A stretch of 64,000 nt of DNA, from the NCBI GenBank assembly GCA_029863245.1, contig JAOTVV010000011.1, forward strand, positions 1 to 64,000. The letters run 5' to 3'. Positions 8,915 through 19,378 of this stretch are shown piece by piece. The first letter of the stretch is position 1, and every line of letters begins with the position of its first letter. The translations under genes and the position numbers were made by a program. The notes under the pieces were generated by a model. The model worked only from the letters and a program-made list of their open reading frames with translations, did not search any database and was not told where the DNA came from. This DNA comes from Gemmatimonadota bacterium (GTDB lineage: Bacteria; Gemmatimonadota; Gemmatimonadetes; Gemmatimonadales; GWC2-71-9).

Positions 8915-10535
8915 GCTCGAGCGGGGTGGTAGTCCAACGGCGGCATCACGAAGGCGCCGAGGTGGGGACCGTCATAGTACTGCGTCGCTCGGAGCGCAAA
9001 GGACAGCATGGTCCGGGTTTCTTCGGGAACGAGGAGGGCATCGACGAAGCCCCTGGCTCCCGCGTACTTCGCATCGAGCTGGTGCTCGTAATCGTCCCGC
9101 ATGCGCTCGACCGCCTCAGCGGCGTCCGGATCTTTCGCGCGGTCACCGAAGACCGCCGTCACGGCCGACTCGCCTTCCATCACGCCCATCCGCCCGGTCG
9201 GCCATGAGAAGATGAAATCCGGATCGAACCCCTGCCCCGCCATGGCGTAGTAGCCGGCGCCCGAGGCATGGTTCACCGTGAGCACGATCTTGGGCACGAC
9301 GGCCGTCGCCATGGCCTCGACGAACCGCGCCCCCGCCCGAATGATGCCCGAGTGCTCAGCCTCGGGACCCACCATGAAGCCGCTCACATCCTGCACGAAG
9401 AGCAGCGGGATTCGCTCCCGACTCGCTGTCTCGATGAAGTACGCGACCTTTTCGGCGCTCTCCGTGTAGACGATCCCGCCGATCCGGGGCACGTCGCCTG
9501 CTCCGCCTTTGATGAGCCCGCGTTGATTGGCGATCACCGCCACCGGCAGTCCATCGATGGCACCGTGCCCGCAAATCATCTCTCGCGCCGTATCCCGCTG
9601 GAACTCGTCGAGCGTCCCACCGTCCAGGATGCAGGCGAGCACCTCGTGCATGTCGTACGCCATGCGGTGATCCGGCGGGAGAACGTCGTAGAGAGCCGCC
9701 GGGGGTCGCGCCGGCGGTGCTCCTTTGGTCGGCGCGCCGCTGGCGGCCAATTCCCGCACACCGGGAAGTCGCGCAACGTACTCCCGAATCTGCCGGATGC
9801 AATCGGCGTCGTCGCCCGCTCGGTAGTGCGCCACGGCGCTGATGGCCGTATGCGTTGCCGCACCGCCGAGCATCTCGGAGTCCACCACCTGTCCCGTCGC
9901 CCCCTTCACCAAATTGGATCCGCCAAGACCCATGAAGGAGGTACCCTCCACCATGTAGATCACGTCGGAGAGCGCGGGCAGGTATGCTCCGCCTGCCACG
10001 CACGGTCCCATGACGGCACTGATCTGTGGAACGTGCAGGTAGCGGCGCATGATCGAATTGTAATAGAAGATCCGGGCGGCGCCGTACTGCCCGGGAAACA
10101 CACCGCCCTGATACGGCAGGTTCACTCCGGCCGAGTCCACCAGGTAGATGATCGGGATGCGTTGCCGCATCGCGATCTCCTGCGCGCGCAGCATCTTCTT
10201 GATGGTCTCGGGCCACCACGATCCGGCTTTCACCGTGGCATCATTGGCAATGACCACGGCGTGGTGACCGGCCACCTGCCCCAGGCCCGTGACCACACCC
10301 GCCGCCGGGGCCTGCCCGTCGTATCGGTCGTGAGCGACCAGGAGACCGATTTCCAGCCATGGGGTGTCGGGATCCAGGAGCAGGTGGACCCGCTCGCGGG
10401 CGGTGAGTTTGCCCTGCTCGTGCTGTCGACGGATCCGGTCTGCCCCACCACCCTGTTGCAGGCGGACGGCGAGTTCCCGGTATTCGTCCGTGAGGTCGCG
10501 CAGGCGGTGGTGGTGCGTCACCGAGTCACTGGCGG

Positions 10536-10539
<4 letters not shown>
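8911..10539 (-). CDS. Acyl-CoA carboxylase carboxyltransferase (beta) subunit, MccB/AtuC-like
   Basis: This is the carboxyltransferase subunit of a biotin-dependent acyl-CoA carboxylase; it moves CO2 from carboxybiotin to an acyl-CoA. Crotonase-like oxyanion segments are visible: [16 protein letters not shown] and [16 protein letters not shown]. The segment [18 protein letters not shown] and the spacing around it read closer to methylcrotonyl- or geranyl-CoA carboxylase than to propionyl-CoA carboxylase. The biotin carboxylase/BCCP subunit is not in this window. I prefer the GTG at 10539, which forms a GTGA overlap with the upstream stop and has GGAG 12 nt ahead; an ATG at 10560 is possible. 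Confidence 0.9.
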
Positions 10540-10961
<422 letters not shown>

Positions 10962-11038
10962 CTCCCGTTCCTCTCCCGAGGGTGCGGTGAACGTAGACGG
11001 AGCCCGCAACCCCGACAAGCGCCCATGGTCACGATGAG

Positions 11039-12265
11039 CTAGCGCTTGAAGCGGAGCAGCGCCGCAAGTCCGGCCACCTCCGCCCGCGCGTCTCCGTCTT
11101 CCACCAGTTCGACATTGCTCCCCTGCCGGAGTGCCTCCTCGATCGCCTCGTCGATGACGTCGGGCACCGGAACCGCGGCCCCGTGCCCCTCACAGCCCTC
11201 TTCGGCAAGGCTCAGCCGGCCACTTTGGGAACACCGGTAGCCGGGCGCCTCCGCCGACGGCTCGACCAGGAGCGTGCGAACTTGGCCATGTTGGAGCGCC
11301 GTGAGCACGTCTCCGATCCCGTTCACGGCCCATCCCGTTCCGAGGCCCTCGCGCAGCGCTTCCACCGACCGGGTCTCTACCGCCCGTTCCGAATGGAAGC
11401 GCACATCGAGGACGGCCTGCATGACGTCCGTTGCGGTGGCCGACTTCGGATTTAGCCGGGCGGTCCCGAGCACCTTCGTGGCAAGGTACGGGTGCAGGTG
11501 CGGCTGCACCGCGTCCGAATCGGCGCCCACACCCGCGAGGATCACGCCGCGAATCGCACGGTCTCGCGTGATATCGAAGAGCCGCTGAGCAATCGACGCG
11601 TAGTGCCGGTGCTTCTCTTCCCGGATCCGCTGGTGGAAGTTGTGCTCCCCAGCCGATCCCGCGCCGGCACCGGTCCCCGTGGCCGCGCGTGGGCCGCGGA
11701 ATCGTCCCGGCCGTGTCGTGTCGCTCGGAGCGAGTCCGGCCAGCTCTTCGATCCTGAAGGCGGTAACCTCGAAGAACCGCGCGCTCGTGCGATCGTAGGC
11801 CACGCACAGGACCCTGCCGAACTCGTCGTCGACCGCAGCCAGTTCCCGGACCAGCGGCGAGCGGTCGATCTGGAGCCGCGAGCGAAATACGCGAGGAAGC
11901 GAAATGACCTCGAACAAGTTCAGCGGCTCGCACGCGAAGATCGCGATGCCCTGGCCGGGGCCGAGACTGCCGGGGTTCTCGAGGTACTCGCGTACCCGGT
12001 TCAGGTCCCTCCCCACCGTGTCGCGCTCCTGTCGGCTGGCCCCGCGCAGCTCGAACCCGGCCACCTCGTCACGTATCCGGTTCTTCAGCTTGATGAGGTA
12101 CTTGCCACGACTCCGGTCACGCGGCTCCAGCTTCAGATAGCACGACACCACCCAGTGCTCGGTCACGCCCAGGTCGGCGAGCCACTCCACAATGGGGCCG
12201 AGCGATTGCCCGCCCTCCCCGCCAACCTGCGGAGGACGCAACGACGCGTCCTTGCCAGTCACCAT
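11039..12265 (-). CDS. Bacterial eRF1-like protein (baeRF family 10-like)
   Basis: A 408-residue cytoplasmic protein that reads as a bacterial relative of archaeo-eukaryotic release factor 1. Three parts can be seen: an N-terminal domain with [13 protein letters not shown], a middle domain with [17 protein letters not shown] like the helix after the eRF1 GGQ loop, and an L7Ae-like C-terminal domain holding [17 protein letters not shown]. The loop where eRF1 has GGQ reads [11 protein letters not shown] (residues 196-206), so no GGQ is present and peptidyl-tRNA hydrolysis is not predicted. The ATG at 12265 starts 1 nt after the mutase stop. Comparable proteins (VLRF1, baeRF) act or are thought to act in ribosome quality control. 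Confidence 0.8.
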   Translation of the reverse strand: MVTGKDASLRPPQVGGEGGQSLGPIVEWLADLGVTEHWVVSCYLKLEPRDRSRGKYLIKLKNRIRDEVAGFELRGASRQERDTVGRDLNRVREYLENPGSLGPGQGIAIFACEPLNLFEVISLPRVFRSRLQIDRSPLVRELAAVDDEFGRVLCVAYDRTSARFFEVTAFRIEELAGLAPSDTTRPGRFRGPRAATGTGAGAGSAGEHNFHQRIREEKHRHYASIAQRLFDITRDRAIRGVILAGVGADSDAVQPHLHPYLATKVLGTARLNPKSATATDVMQAVLDVRFHSERAVETRSVEALREGLGTGWAVNGIGDVLTALQHGQVRTLLVEPSAEAPGYRCSQSGRLSLAEEGCEGHGAAVPVPDVIDEAIEEALRQGSNVELVEDGDARAEVAGLAALLRFKR

Positions 12266-12266
12266 G

Positions 12267-13913
12267 CTAGAAGAAGACGGGTTCGCGGTAGGCACCATAG
12301 ACCTCCTCGAGAACGTGTCGGATCTCGAATAGTGTGCAATAAGCCCGGGCGCATTCGAGCATCGGAGGGATGACGTTGTCATCGCGTGCCGCTGCGGCCT
12401 TGAGCTCGCGGAGCGCCCGGTCCACCCTATCCTGGTCCCGTCGCGCTCGCAGCTCCGCCAGGCTCCGGTTCTGATGCCGCTCCGCCTCGCCGCTCACCTT
12501 CAAGATCTCGAGCTCGCTCTCGTCGCTGTCGGTGAATTCGTTCACGCCCACGATGATGCGCCGCTTCTGCTCCACCTCGTGTTGAAACCGCATGGAGCTC
12601 TGATGAATCTGCCGCTGAAACCATCCCTGTTCGATGCCCTTCACGACGCCGCCAATACGCTCGATCTCTTCGAAAATCGTCTCCGCCTCGGACTCCATGC
12701 GGTTCGTCAATGCCTCGACGTAGTACGACCCCCCCAGCGGATCGATCACGTTGGCGATCCCGGTCTCATACGCCAGCACCTGTTGGGTGCGCAACGCCAG
12801 CTTGACGGCGTCCTCGGTGGGGAGCGCGAGCGTCTCGTCCAGGGAATTGGTGTGCAGCGACTGCGCCCCGGCCAGCGCCGCTGCCAGCGCCTGATACGCC
12901 ACACGGACGACGTTGTTCATGGGCTGCTGCCCGGTGAGCGACACCCCGGCCGTCTGACAGTGGAATCGCATCATCCAAGAGCGTGGATCAGTTGCGCCGT
13001 AGCGCTCACGCATGTGGTGCGCCCAGATGCGCCTAGCGGCTCGCATCTTGGCGATTTCCTCGAAGAAATCGTTATGCACGTCCCAGAAGAACGAGAGCCG
13101 GTGGGAGAACTGGTCGATGTCGAGGCCGCGTCCCAGGCCGTGTTCCACGTACGCGAACCCGTTGGCGAGGGTGAAGGCGAGTTCCTGGACCGCGGTCGAT
13201 CCCGCCTCCCGGATGTGGTAACCGCTGATCGAGATGCTATTCCACAGCGGTGTGTGCTCCGTGGCCCACTCGAACAGGTCGACGATGATCTTGAGCGCGG
13301 GTTCGACTGGGAAGACCCAGGCGTGTTGGGCCATGTACTCCTTGAGGATGTCATTCTGCACGGTCCCGCGAAGCTTGGAGATATCGGCGCCCTGCCGTTC
13401 CGCCGCAGCGACGTAGAAGCAGAACAACATCACCGCGGGCCCGTTGATGGTCATCGAGGTGGACACCTGGTCCATGGGAATCCCTTCGAACAGCGTCTCC
13501 ATGTCGGCCATCGACGAGATCGCCACACCGCACTTGCCCACTTCGCCCTCCGATCGCGGGTGATCGGAGTCGTAGCCCATCAACGTCGGAAAGTCGAAGG
13601 CCACCGACAGGCCTGTCTGTCCCCGCTCCAGCAAGAACTTGTAGCGCCGGTTGGTATCTTCCGCGGTGCCGAAGCCCGAGAACTGCCGCATCGTCCACAG
13701 CCGTCCGCGATACATCGTGGAATGGATGCCGCGGGTGAACGGGTATGCCCCGGGGTAGCCCAATTGCGTTTCGGGATCGAGATCCGCGATGTCGGACGCC
13801 GCGTAGAGCGGCGCCACCTCCGCGGAGCTCTGCGAAACGAAGTCCACCTCGGTGCGTTTCGCGCCTCGCTCGTGCCGCTGTCGCCACTCGTCGTACGCCT
13901 GCTTATCCGCCAT
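12267..13913 (-). CDS. B12-dependent acyl-CoA mutase large subunit, isobutyryl-CoA mutase-like
   Basis: A 548-residue TIM-barrel subunit of an adenosylcobalamin-dependent carbon-skeleton mutase. Conserved landmarks: TMRQFSGFGTAEDTN, VAFDFPTLMGYDSDHP, GTVQNDILKE (Thr184, Gln186), SGYHIREAG (His233), SLHTNSLDE. With the P. shermanii numbering I recall, Tyr89 aligns to Phe78 and Arg207 to Gln196. Those two bind the methylmalonyl carboxylate; isobutyryl-CoA mutase has Phe and Gln. Ala105 argues against 2-hydroxyisobutyryl-CoA mutase (Asp there). Automatic annotation would call this methylmalonyl-CoA mutase; I favour an isobutyryl- or related branched acyl-CoA substrate. It overlaps the MeaB gene by 11 nt. 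Confidence 0.9.
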   Translation of the reverse strand: MADKQAYDEWRQRHERGAKRTEVDFVSQSSAEVAPLYAASDIADLDPETQLGYPGAYPFTRGIHSTMYRGRLWTMRQFSGFGTAEDTNRRYKFLLERGQTGLSVAFDFPTLMGYDSDHPRSEGEVGKCGVAISSMADMETLFEGIPMDQVSTSMTINGPAVMLFCFYVAAAERQGADISKLRGTVQNDILKEYMAQHAWVFPVEPALKIIVDLFEWATEHTPLWNSISISGYHIREAGSTAVQELAFTLANGFAYVEHGLGRGLDIDQFSHRLSFFWDVHNDFFEEIAKMRAARRIWAHHMRERYGATDPRSWMMRFHCQTAGVSLTGQQPMNNVVRVAYQALAAALAGAQSLHTNSLDETLALPTEDAVKLALRTQQVLAYETGIANVIDPLGGSYYVEALTNRMESEAETIFEEIERIGGVVKGIEQGWFQRQIHQSSMRFQHEVEQKRRIIVGVNEFTDSDESELEILKVSGEAERHQNRSLAELRARRDQDRVDRALRELKAAAARDDNVIPPMLECARAYCTLFEIRHVLEEVYGAYREPVFF

Positions 13914-14964
13914 GACCGCGCTCCTCCTGCAGATCCGCCACGATGTTCCGCGCCAGCCGATAGGGACTCAATCGACCGCTGACCACGTCGTCGAGCCCGG
14001 CTGCCAGGACCGCCTCTCCATCCCACCGTTCCCACACCAGGGTGGACAGCGCGCGGTTCACCACCTCACGCGTGTGCTGGGCGAGGCGTGCTCTCCGCCG
14101 TTCCTGGAGCAGGCCGGTACTCTCCAGAAAGGCCCGATGTCGATCCACGGCATCAATGGCCGCCTCGGTTCCCTCCCCTTTGGCCGCCGCCGTCTTGAGC
14201 ACGGGCGGCGCCCACCCGGCGGTGCCTGCCCCATCGTCGGGTTCTCTCCGAGCCGTTCGGCCCGCGAGACCGCCATGATGCGGGCCCACGTGCCGGTAGG
14301 CGTTTCCCCGTCGAATCCCCAGCATGACTTCCACTTCCTGCACCAGCCGGTCGGCACCCGGCCGATCGCTCTTGTTGATCACGTACAGGTCGGCGATCTC
14401 CATGACGCCCGCCTTGAGCACCTGGACGCCGTCGCCGGATTCGGGGACGAGCACCAACGCGGTCGTATCGGCACTCCCGGCGATGGCCAACTCCGATTGG
14501 CCGACACCAACCGTTTCGATGATGACGCGCTCGAAGCCAAAGGCATCGAGGACGTCACACACCTCGCGAGTCGTCGTCGCAAGACCACCCGTGGCCCCAC
14601 GCGAGGCCATCGATCGAATGTATACACCCGGATCGAGCGTAAGGGACTCCATTCGAATCCGGTCGCCGAGGAGCGCCCCACCCGTGAACGGGCTCGTCGG
14701 GTCCACCGCCACGACGGCTACGGTGATGTCGCGATCGCGGTAGATCCGCACGACCCGCTCGATCAGGGTGGACTTGCCCGACCCCGGCGGGCCCGTGATC
14801 CCAATGCGGTGGGCGTTCCCCACCGACGGGTGCAGCGCCGACAGGATCTCCTCGTACCCGTCCCGCCCGTTCTCGACCAGCGAGATCGCTCGGGCCAGCG
14901 CTGGCACGCTCCGCTCGCCGACCCCACGGACTAGCCGATCGGCCTGCGCGGCCTCGACGCTCAT
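13903..14964 (-). CDS. meaB: MeaB-type mutase-associated GTPase
   Basis: A 353-residue G3E-class GTPase (MeaB/ArgK). These chaperones gate cofactor loading and protect B12-dependent acyl-CoA mutases. Seen: the P-loop GPPGSGKST near residue 60, the switch segment DPTSPFTGGALLGDR, the ETVGVGQSE Walker B region and the NKSD base-recognition motif. Length fits the family. It directly precedes and overlaps the mutase large subunit, so it most likely serves that enzyme; related MeaB proteins serve methylmalonyl-, isobutyryl- or hydroxyisobutyryl-CoA mutases. Confidence 0.93.
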   Translation of the reverse strand: MSVEAAQADRLVRGVGERSVPALARAISLVENGRDGYEEILSALHPSVGNAHRIGITGPPGSGKSTLIERVVRIYRDRDITVAVVAVDPTSPFTGGALLGDRIRMESLTLDPGVYIRSMASRGATGGLATTTREVCDVLDAFGFERVIIETVGVGQSELAIAGSADTTALVLVPESGDGVQVLKAGVMEIADLYVINKSDRPGADRLVQEVEVMLGIRRGNAYRHVGPHHGGLAGRTARREPDDGAGTAGWAPPVLKTAAAKGEGTEAAIDAVDRHRAFLESTGLLQERRRARLAQHTREVVNRALSTLVWERWDGEAVLAAGLDDVVSGRLSPYRLARNIVADLQEERGHGG

Positions 14965-14995
14965 GCGATACCCGTGCCTCTCGCTGCCCTGACCA

Positions 14996-16339
14996 TCATA
15001 GCAGTAGCCACGTCGCGAGACTGAGCAACAGGAAGAACCCCACCACGTCGGTGAATGCCGTGACGAATACCGAACTCGCCACCGCAGGGTCGAATCCCAG
15101 CCGCTTCAGTCCCAAGGGCACGGCGGCTCCGAGCGTGACCGCAGCCAACTGGTTTCCCCACATCGCGAGGAGGACCACGACACCCAGGTGCCAGCCGTGG
15201 CCGAGCACCGAGGCCACTAGGCCGACCACGGCGCCCACCGCCAGCCCGTTCACGAGTCCGATGAGCATTTCCTTGGCCACGTGCGCCATGCGGGTCCCGG
15301 GCGGGTTGAGCCCCAACGCGATGCGGCGAACCGTCACCGCGAGCGACTGGGTGCCCGCGTTCCCGCCGAGCCCAGCCACAATCGGCATGAGCGCCGCCAG
15401 GGCAACGAGGCGAGAAATGGTGTCTCGGAACAGGTAGACGACAGCTCCTGCGAGAAACGCCGTGACCAGATTCAGATAGAGCCATGGCAGTCGCCGTCGC
15501 GCGGCGACGTACCACTCGGCGCCCAGCTCCGCCTCACCTTCCCCTCCCAGGCCCCCGAACTTGAGCAGATCCTCGGTGCTCTCGGCCTCGACCACATCGA
15601 TCACGTCGTCGAACGTGATCCGCCCCAGCAGCTTCCCAGCCGCGCTCACCACCGCGATCGCGGGAACGTTGTACCGCGCCATGAGACGCGCCACCTCTTC
15701 CTGGTCCATTTCCGGCAGGGCTACCACCGGCGGCGGGTCCATGATTTCGCGCACCGGCCTCTCGGGCCTCGCCACGACCAGCCGCTGGAGCGGCAGGATG
15801 CCCACGAGGTGGTGCCTGGCGTCGACGCAGTAGACTTGATAGAAGTCTTCCACCTCTTCCCCCTGCCGCCGGATCTCATCGAGGGCCTGGGCCGCCGTCA
15901 CGTCTTGGGCGACCGCGACCACCGACGCGGTCATCAGCCCGCCGGCCGACTCCTCGTCGTACGTCAACAGCCGCTCGATCTCGTCGCGGTCTTCGACCTC
16001 CGAGAGAATCCGCTCGGCCGTCTCCGCGGTCAGATCCGCGATCAAGTCCGCTGCGTCGTCGTCGTCCAACTCGTCGAAGATGTCCGCCGCGTGCTCCGGC
16101 ACGAGCGCCGCGAGCACCGCTTCGGGATGCTCTTCCTCTTCCATCTCGGCGAGGGCTTCTGACGCGATCTCCGGAGGGAGGGCTTGGACGAGCTGCAGCC
16201 GAGTCTCCTGGTCGAGGCCGGCCAGCACGTCCGAGACGTCAGACGCGTGGAGCTCGCGCGCCCGTTCGACGAACGCCGCGACGTCGCCCGACTCGGCGAG
16301 CGCCTTGAGGTCGGTCAGGGAGCCGTCCTGTTCCGTCAT
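14996..16339 (-). CDS. mgtE: Magnesium transporter MgtE
   Basis: A 447-residue inner-membrane Mg2+ channel. The order is typical: an acidic N-terminal superhelical MgtE_N domain (residues ~15-130, rich in EEEE and DDDD runs that bind regulatory Mg2+), two CBS domains (~135-260), then five transmembrane helices (~285-447) with the pore-region segment AGLGGNAGTQSLAV. Cytosolic Mg2+ closes the pore in characterised members. The ATG overlaps the DUF502 stop by 4 nt, and two CBS-domain transport-type proteins lie just upstream in the same operon. Confidence 0.94.
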   Translation of the reverse strand: MTEQDGSLTDLKALAESGDVAAFVERARELHASDVSDVLAGLDQETRLQLVQALPPEIASEALAEMEEEEHPEAVLAALVPEHAADIFDELDDDDAADLIADLTAETAERILSEVEDRDEIERLLTYDEESAGGLMTASVVAVAQDVTAAQALDEIRRQGEEVEDFYQVYCVDARHHLVGILPLQRLVVARPERPVREIMDPPPVVALPEMDQEEVARLMARYNVPAIAVVSAAGKLLGRITFDDVIDVVEAESTEDLLKFGGLGGEGEAELGAEWYVAARRRLPWLYLNLVTAFLAGAVVYLFRDTISRLVALAALMPIVAGLGGNAGTQSLAVTVRRIALGLNPPGTRMAHVAKEMLIGLVNGLAVGAVVGLVASVLGHGWHLGVVVLLAMWGNQLAAVTLGAAVPLGLKRLGFDPAVASSVFVTAFTDVVGFFLLLSLATWLLL

Positions 16340-16995
16340 CCCTGCGAGTCCTTGAGCAGCGACTCGAGATCGAGCCCGCGCCGCACTACGTGGGGGCGCT
16401 CAGCGGCGGGGCTGACCGCGCCCGCCGAGATGATGAGCTTCATGGCATCCTCGACCGTAATGTCGACCTCCTTCACCCGCGTGACCGGTACCACCAACAT
16501 GAATCCCGATGTCGGGTTGGGAGTCGTCGGGACGAACACGTTCACGCACGGCTCGCCGACCAGGCGGGACATGGTCGGAGCCTGGTCGTTTGTCACGAAG
16601 GCGACCGCCCAGATGCCGTCAGTCGGGTACGGGATCAGGACGGTGCGGCGGAACAACCGCGTGCGCTCACCGATCACCGATTGCACGATCTGGCTCATCG
16701 CGTTATAGATCCGGCCGGTCAACGGGAATCGCGCCATCGCGGTGTTCCACCAGTGCAGCAGCTGCCGGCCGGCCGCCCGGTGGACCGCCCACCCCACGAT
16801 GGTGACCACCAGCAACAGCAGGATGAACCCGAGCCCGGGGATGCGAAATCCCAGGTAGACGCGAATCGGCTTGCCCAGGATGTTGTCGATGGTGCGGAAC
16901 ATCCACGTGAGCACGACCACCGTCGCGCCCACCGGGGCGATCACCACCAGCCCGGTGAAGAAGTAGCGTCGCAGCCTCCGTCCGCTGATCTTCAC
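16336..16995 (-). CDS. DUF502 family membrane protein
   Basis: A 219-residue protein of the DUF502 family. Two hydrophobic helices lie near the N-terminus (about residues 10-30 and 52-72), the second followed by RAAGRQLLHWW. The conserved body includes YNAMSQIVQSV, VTNDQAPT and FVPTTPNPTSGFMLVVP, which are family hallmarks. Function is unknown; plant members (LCV-like) are membrane proteins, which says little about bacteria. The GTG start overlaps the stop of the CBS-domain gene by 4 nt. Confidence 0.85.
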   Translation of the reverse strand: MKISGRRLRRYFFTGLVVIAPVGATVVVLTWMFRTIDNILGKPIRVYLGFRIPGLGFILLLLVVTIVGWAVHRAAGRQLLHWWNTAMARFPLTGRIYNAMSQIVQSVIGERTRLFRRTVLIPYPTDGIWAVAFVTNDQAPTMSRLVGEPCVNVFVPTTPNPTSGFMLVVPVTRVKEVDITVEDAMKLIISAGAVSPAAERPHVVRRGLDLESLLKDSQG

Positions 16996-18173
16996 CCGGT
17001 CGGTCCCCCCAAGGAAAACATGGGAACCGGCCCGCGGCGGATCAGGACCCGCTCCAGCCGGTTCGGGGTGGCGTCCAGCACATCGAACTCCAACCCCGCG
17101 ACGAGGTAACGCTCACCGCTGTTCGGGATTCGTCCGGCGAGCCGCGTGAGGAGCCCGCTCACGGTCTCGGCGGTGTCGGGCAACGTGACATCGAACGCGG
17201 CGACGATTTCCTCCACCGGCGCGCCGCCGCTCACTTCCATGAGCTGCACGGGTGCCGCGGCCGCACCGGCAACGCCGTCGTGCTCGTCGAAGATCTCTCC
17301 GATCAACTCCTCGAGCAGGTCTTCGAACGTCACGATCCCGGCCGTGCCGCCGTACTCATCCAACACGACCGCGATCTGCCGCCGATCCCGTTGCATCTCG
17401 AACAGGAGGTGAGACGCCCGCTTCGACGCGGGCGCCGTGGCAATGGGCCGGAGGGGGAGCTCCGCACCCGGCGTGATCTTGAGCAGGTCGAAGGCGTAGA
17501 TCATGCCGATGAGGTGATCCAGCGACTCGCGGTACACGGGGAGACGGGAGTACCCCGACTCCACGAACAACCGCCCGATGTCTTCGAGTGAGGCCCCTTC
17601 TCGCACCGCCACGATTTCGGTTCGTGGGGTCATCACCTCTCGAACGGGGCGCTCGGTGAAGGCAAGGACACCGGAAAGCGCTGTCAACTCGCCACGGCCT
17701 GCTTCACCCCCCACGCCTGCTGGTTCGACGTCGGCATCTGCCGCCGCAGGTGCGGGAGTCCCGCCGAGCGGTGAGAGCAGCGGCACCAGACGGGCCAGCA
17801 CCGGCACAACCCGACCCACGATTCGCTCGGGCCAGTATCGACCCAAGGTACGGGGGAACGCATACACCACCGTCAACGCCAACGGCACAGCGACGAGGAA
17901 CAGCACAGCCGACGCGAGCGGGATCGGCAGACCGTCGATGAGCGTGGCGGTCCCCAGACCAACCACCAGCATGCCGAGTGTCGCCAGACCTTTCGAGGCC
18001 CTGACGATCCTGTCCGGTGCAGCGAGCAATCGCTCGGCGGCGCTCGCATTGGGCACCCCGCGCGTCGACCACCGGTAGAGCTCCACGCGATGCACCGACG
18101 ACGACGCGACCGCCGAAAGAACGCCCAAGCCCGCCACGAGCAGGCCCGCACCGACAAGCAACCACCCCATCAT
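16992..18173 (-). CDS. CBS/CorC_HlyC domain membrane protein (second of a tandem pair)
   Basis: A 393-residue inner-membrane protein of the CorC/HlyC (CNNM-like) group, associated with Mg2+/Co2+ efflux or homeostasis. The N-terminal ~140 residues carry three or four hydrophobic helices. A CBS pair follows ([58 protein letters not shown]), then a C-terminal CorC_HlyC domain (~310-385). It is a paralogue of the gene just upstream and overlaps it by 4 nt. Older labels such as hemolysin are misleading. Confidence 0.9.
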   Translation of the reverse strand: MMGWLLVGAGLLVAGLGVLSAVASSSVHRVELYRWSTRGVPNASAAERLLAAPDRIVRASKGLATLGMLVVGLGTATLIDGLPIPLASAVLFLVAVPLALTVVYAFPRTLGRYWPERIVGRVVPVLARLVPLLSPLGGTPAPAAADADVEPAGVGGEAGRGELTALSGVLAFTERPVREVMTPRTEIVAVREGASLEDIGRLFVESGYSRLPVYRESLDHLIGMIYAFDLLKITPGAELPLRPIATAPASKRASHLLFEMQRDRRQIAVVLDEYGGTAGIVTFEDLLEELIGEIFDEHDGVAGAAAAPVQLMEVSGGAPVEEIVAAFDVTLPDTAETVSGLLTRLAGRIPNSGERYLVAGLEFDVLDATPNRLERVLIRRGPVPMFSLGGPTG

Positions 18174-19378
18174 GCCGGCTCCTCGGCGGCCGTCTCCGCC
18201 CCCTCGCCCTGGCGCTCGAAGTACACGCGCTGGATGCGGCGACGCTCGACTCGCTCGACCACAACCCGGAAGTCCCCGATCCGCAGCTCCTCACCGGGCC
18301 GCGGGACGCGCCCAAGCTCCGAGTACACGAGCCCACCCACCGTGCTCACCTCCTCCTGCTCGAGCTCGGTGTGCAACAACTCGCTCAATGTGTCCAACGT
18401 GACGGTTCCCTCTACCCAGAAACGGTCGTCGCCCTCCCGGACGACCGGCGGTATCTCTTCGCGGTCGTATTCACCGTAGATCTCACCGACGACTTCCTCC
18501 AACACGTCCTCGAGCGTCACGAGACCCGAGGTCCCGCCGAACTCGTCCACCACAATGGCGAGGTGCGCCGAGCTCCGTTGGAAGTCGCGCAGCTGCGCCG
18601 TGAGCGACTTCGATTCGGGAACGAACTGCGCAGGCCGCACGAGGCTTTGCCATTGCGCGGGACGCTCGGCAATGCCGGCGATGGCCGCCGTGAGGTCCTT
18701 GGCATACAGGATGCCGTGAATGTCGTCGAGGTCGGCGCCGCACACGGGAATGCGGTGATGCTCGCTCCGGCGAAGCTGCTCGACCACTTCGTGCCACTCG
18801 GCATCGGTGGCGACCGCCAGGATGTCCAGGCGCGGCGTCATCACTTCCGCTACCGTGGTGTCGCGAAGTGAGATCACCCCGGCCAGCATGTCCCGCTCCT
18901 CATCGCCCACGACCGGTTGGGCCGGCTCCGACCGGGGAAGCAGAAACGCGCCGCCGCGCTCGACAGCCGCAACGAGGCCGAGCAGGGGGCGGAACGGTAG
19001 CAGGCTCTTTCTGGCCAACGGGGCCGCCACGGCCGAGAGGCGCGGCAGCAACACCCCGGCCGCACGAGGCAGTCCGTCGGATACCACGAAGAGAAACGCG
19101 ACCGTGACCACCACCGTGAATAGCGCCTCCGGCAGCGGACGCGTCCACCACGCCACCGCCAGCGACGCGGCGGTCGCCGCGATGAGGACGAGCCCGAGCC
19201 GGCTCGTCTGCAGCGCACGCTCCAAGGGGACAGGATCGCGTGAGGTTGTCGGCGCTTGGCCCAGCGATCGAGACATCGCGTGTGCTTCCTGGGCGACCGC
19301 CAAGAGCGCTGCCCAGAGTGCAGCACCGACAGCCACGGCAGCACTCACGATCCCAACGGTGTCAGCTATCACGATCAC
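18170..19378 (-). CDS. CBS/CorC_HlyC domain membrane protein (first of a tandem pair)
   Basis: A paralogue of the next gene: N-terminal helices (~1-150), a CBS pair (TVAEVMTPRLDILAV, HRIPVCGADLDDIHGILY, SAHLAIVVDEFGGTSGLVTLEDVLEE) and a CorC_HlyC domain. It probably helps control Mg2+ or another divalent ion at the inner membrane. I start it at the GTG at 19378 (402 residues) because the protein then begins with the first hydrophobic helix; a GTG at 19372 is equally possible. It overlaps ybeY by 17 nt. The ybeY-corC pairing is common in bacteria. Confidence 0.9.
   Translation of the reverse strand: MIVIADTVGIVSAAVAVGAALWAALLAVAQEAHAMSRSLGQAPTTSRDPVPLERALQTSRLGLVLIAATAASLAVAWWTRPLPEALFTVVVTVAFLFVVSDGLPRAAGVLLPRLSAVAAPLARKSLLPFRPLLGLVAAVERGGAFLLPRSEPAQPVVGDEERDMLAGVISLRDTTVAEVMTPRLDILAVATDAEWHEVVEQLRRSEHHRIPVCGADLDDIHGILYAKDLTAAIAGIAERPAQWQSLVRPAQFVPESKSLTAQLRDFQRSSAHLAIVVDEFGGTSGLVTLEDVLEEVVGEIYGEYDREEIPPVVREGDDRFWVEGTVTLDTLSELLHTELEQEEVSTVGGLVYSELGRVPRPGEELRIGDFRVVVERVERRRIQRVYFERQGEGAETAAEEPA

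Noticed and set aside
4551-8932. Long plus-strand open frames (for example 615 and 569 codons) opposite AtuA and the subtilase
   Set aside because: They are His/Arg/Pro-rich antisense frames typical of high-GC DNA, without motifs or ribosome binding sites, and the opposite strand has complete catalytic motifs.
12204-12212. A GGQ triplet near the N-terminus of the eRF1-like protein as the release-factor motif
   Set aside because: It lies about 20 residues from the protein start, in a flexible leader and not in the middle domain where the eRF1 GGQ loop sits.
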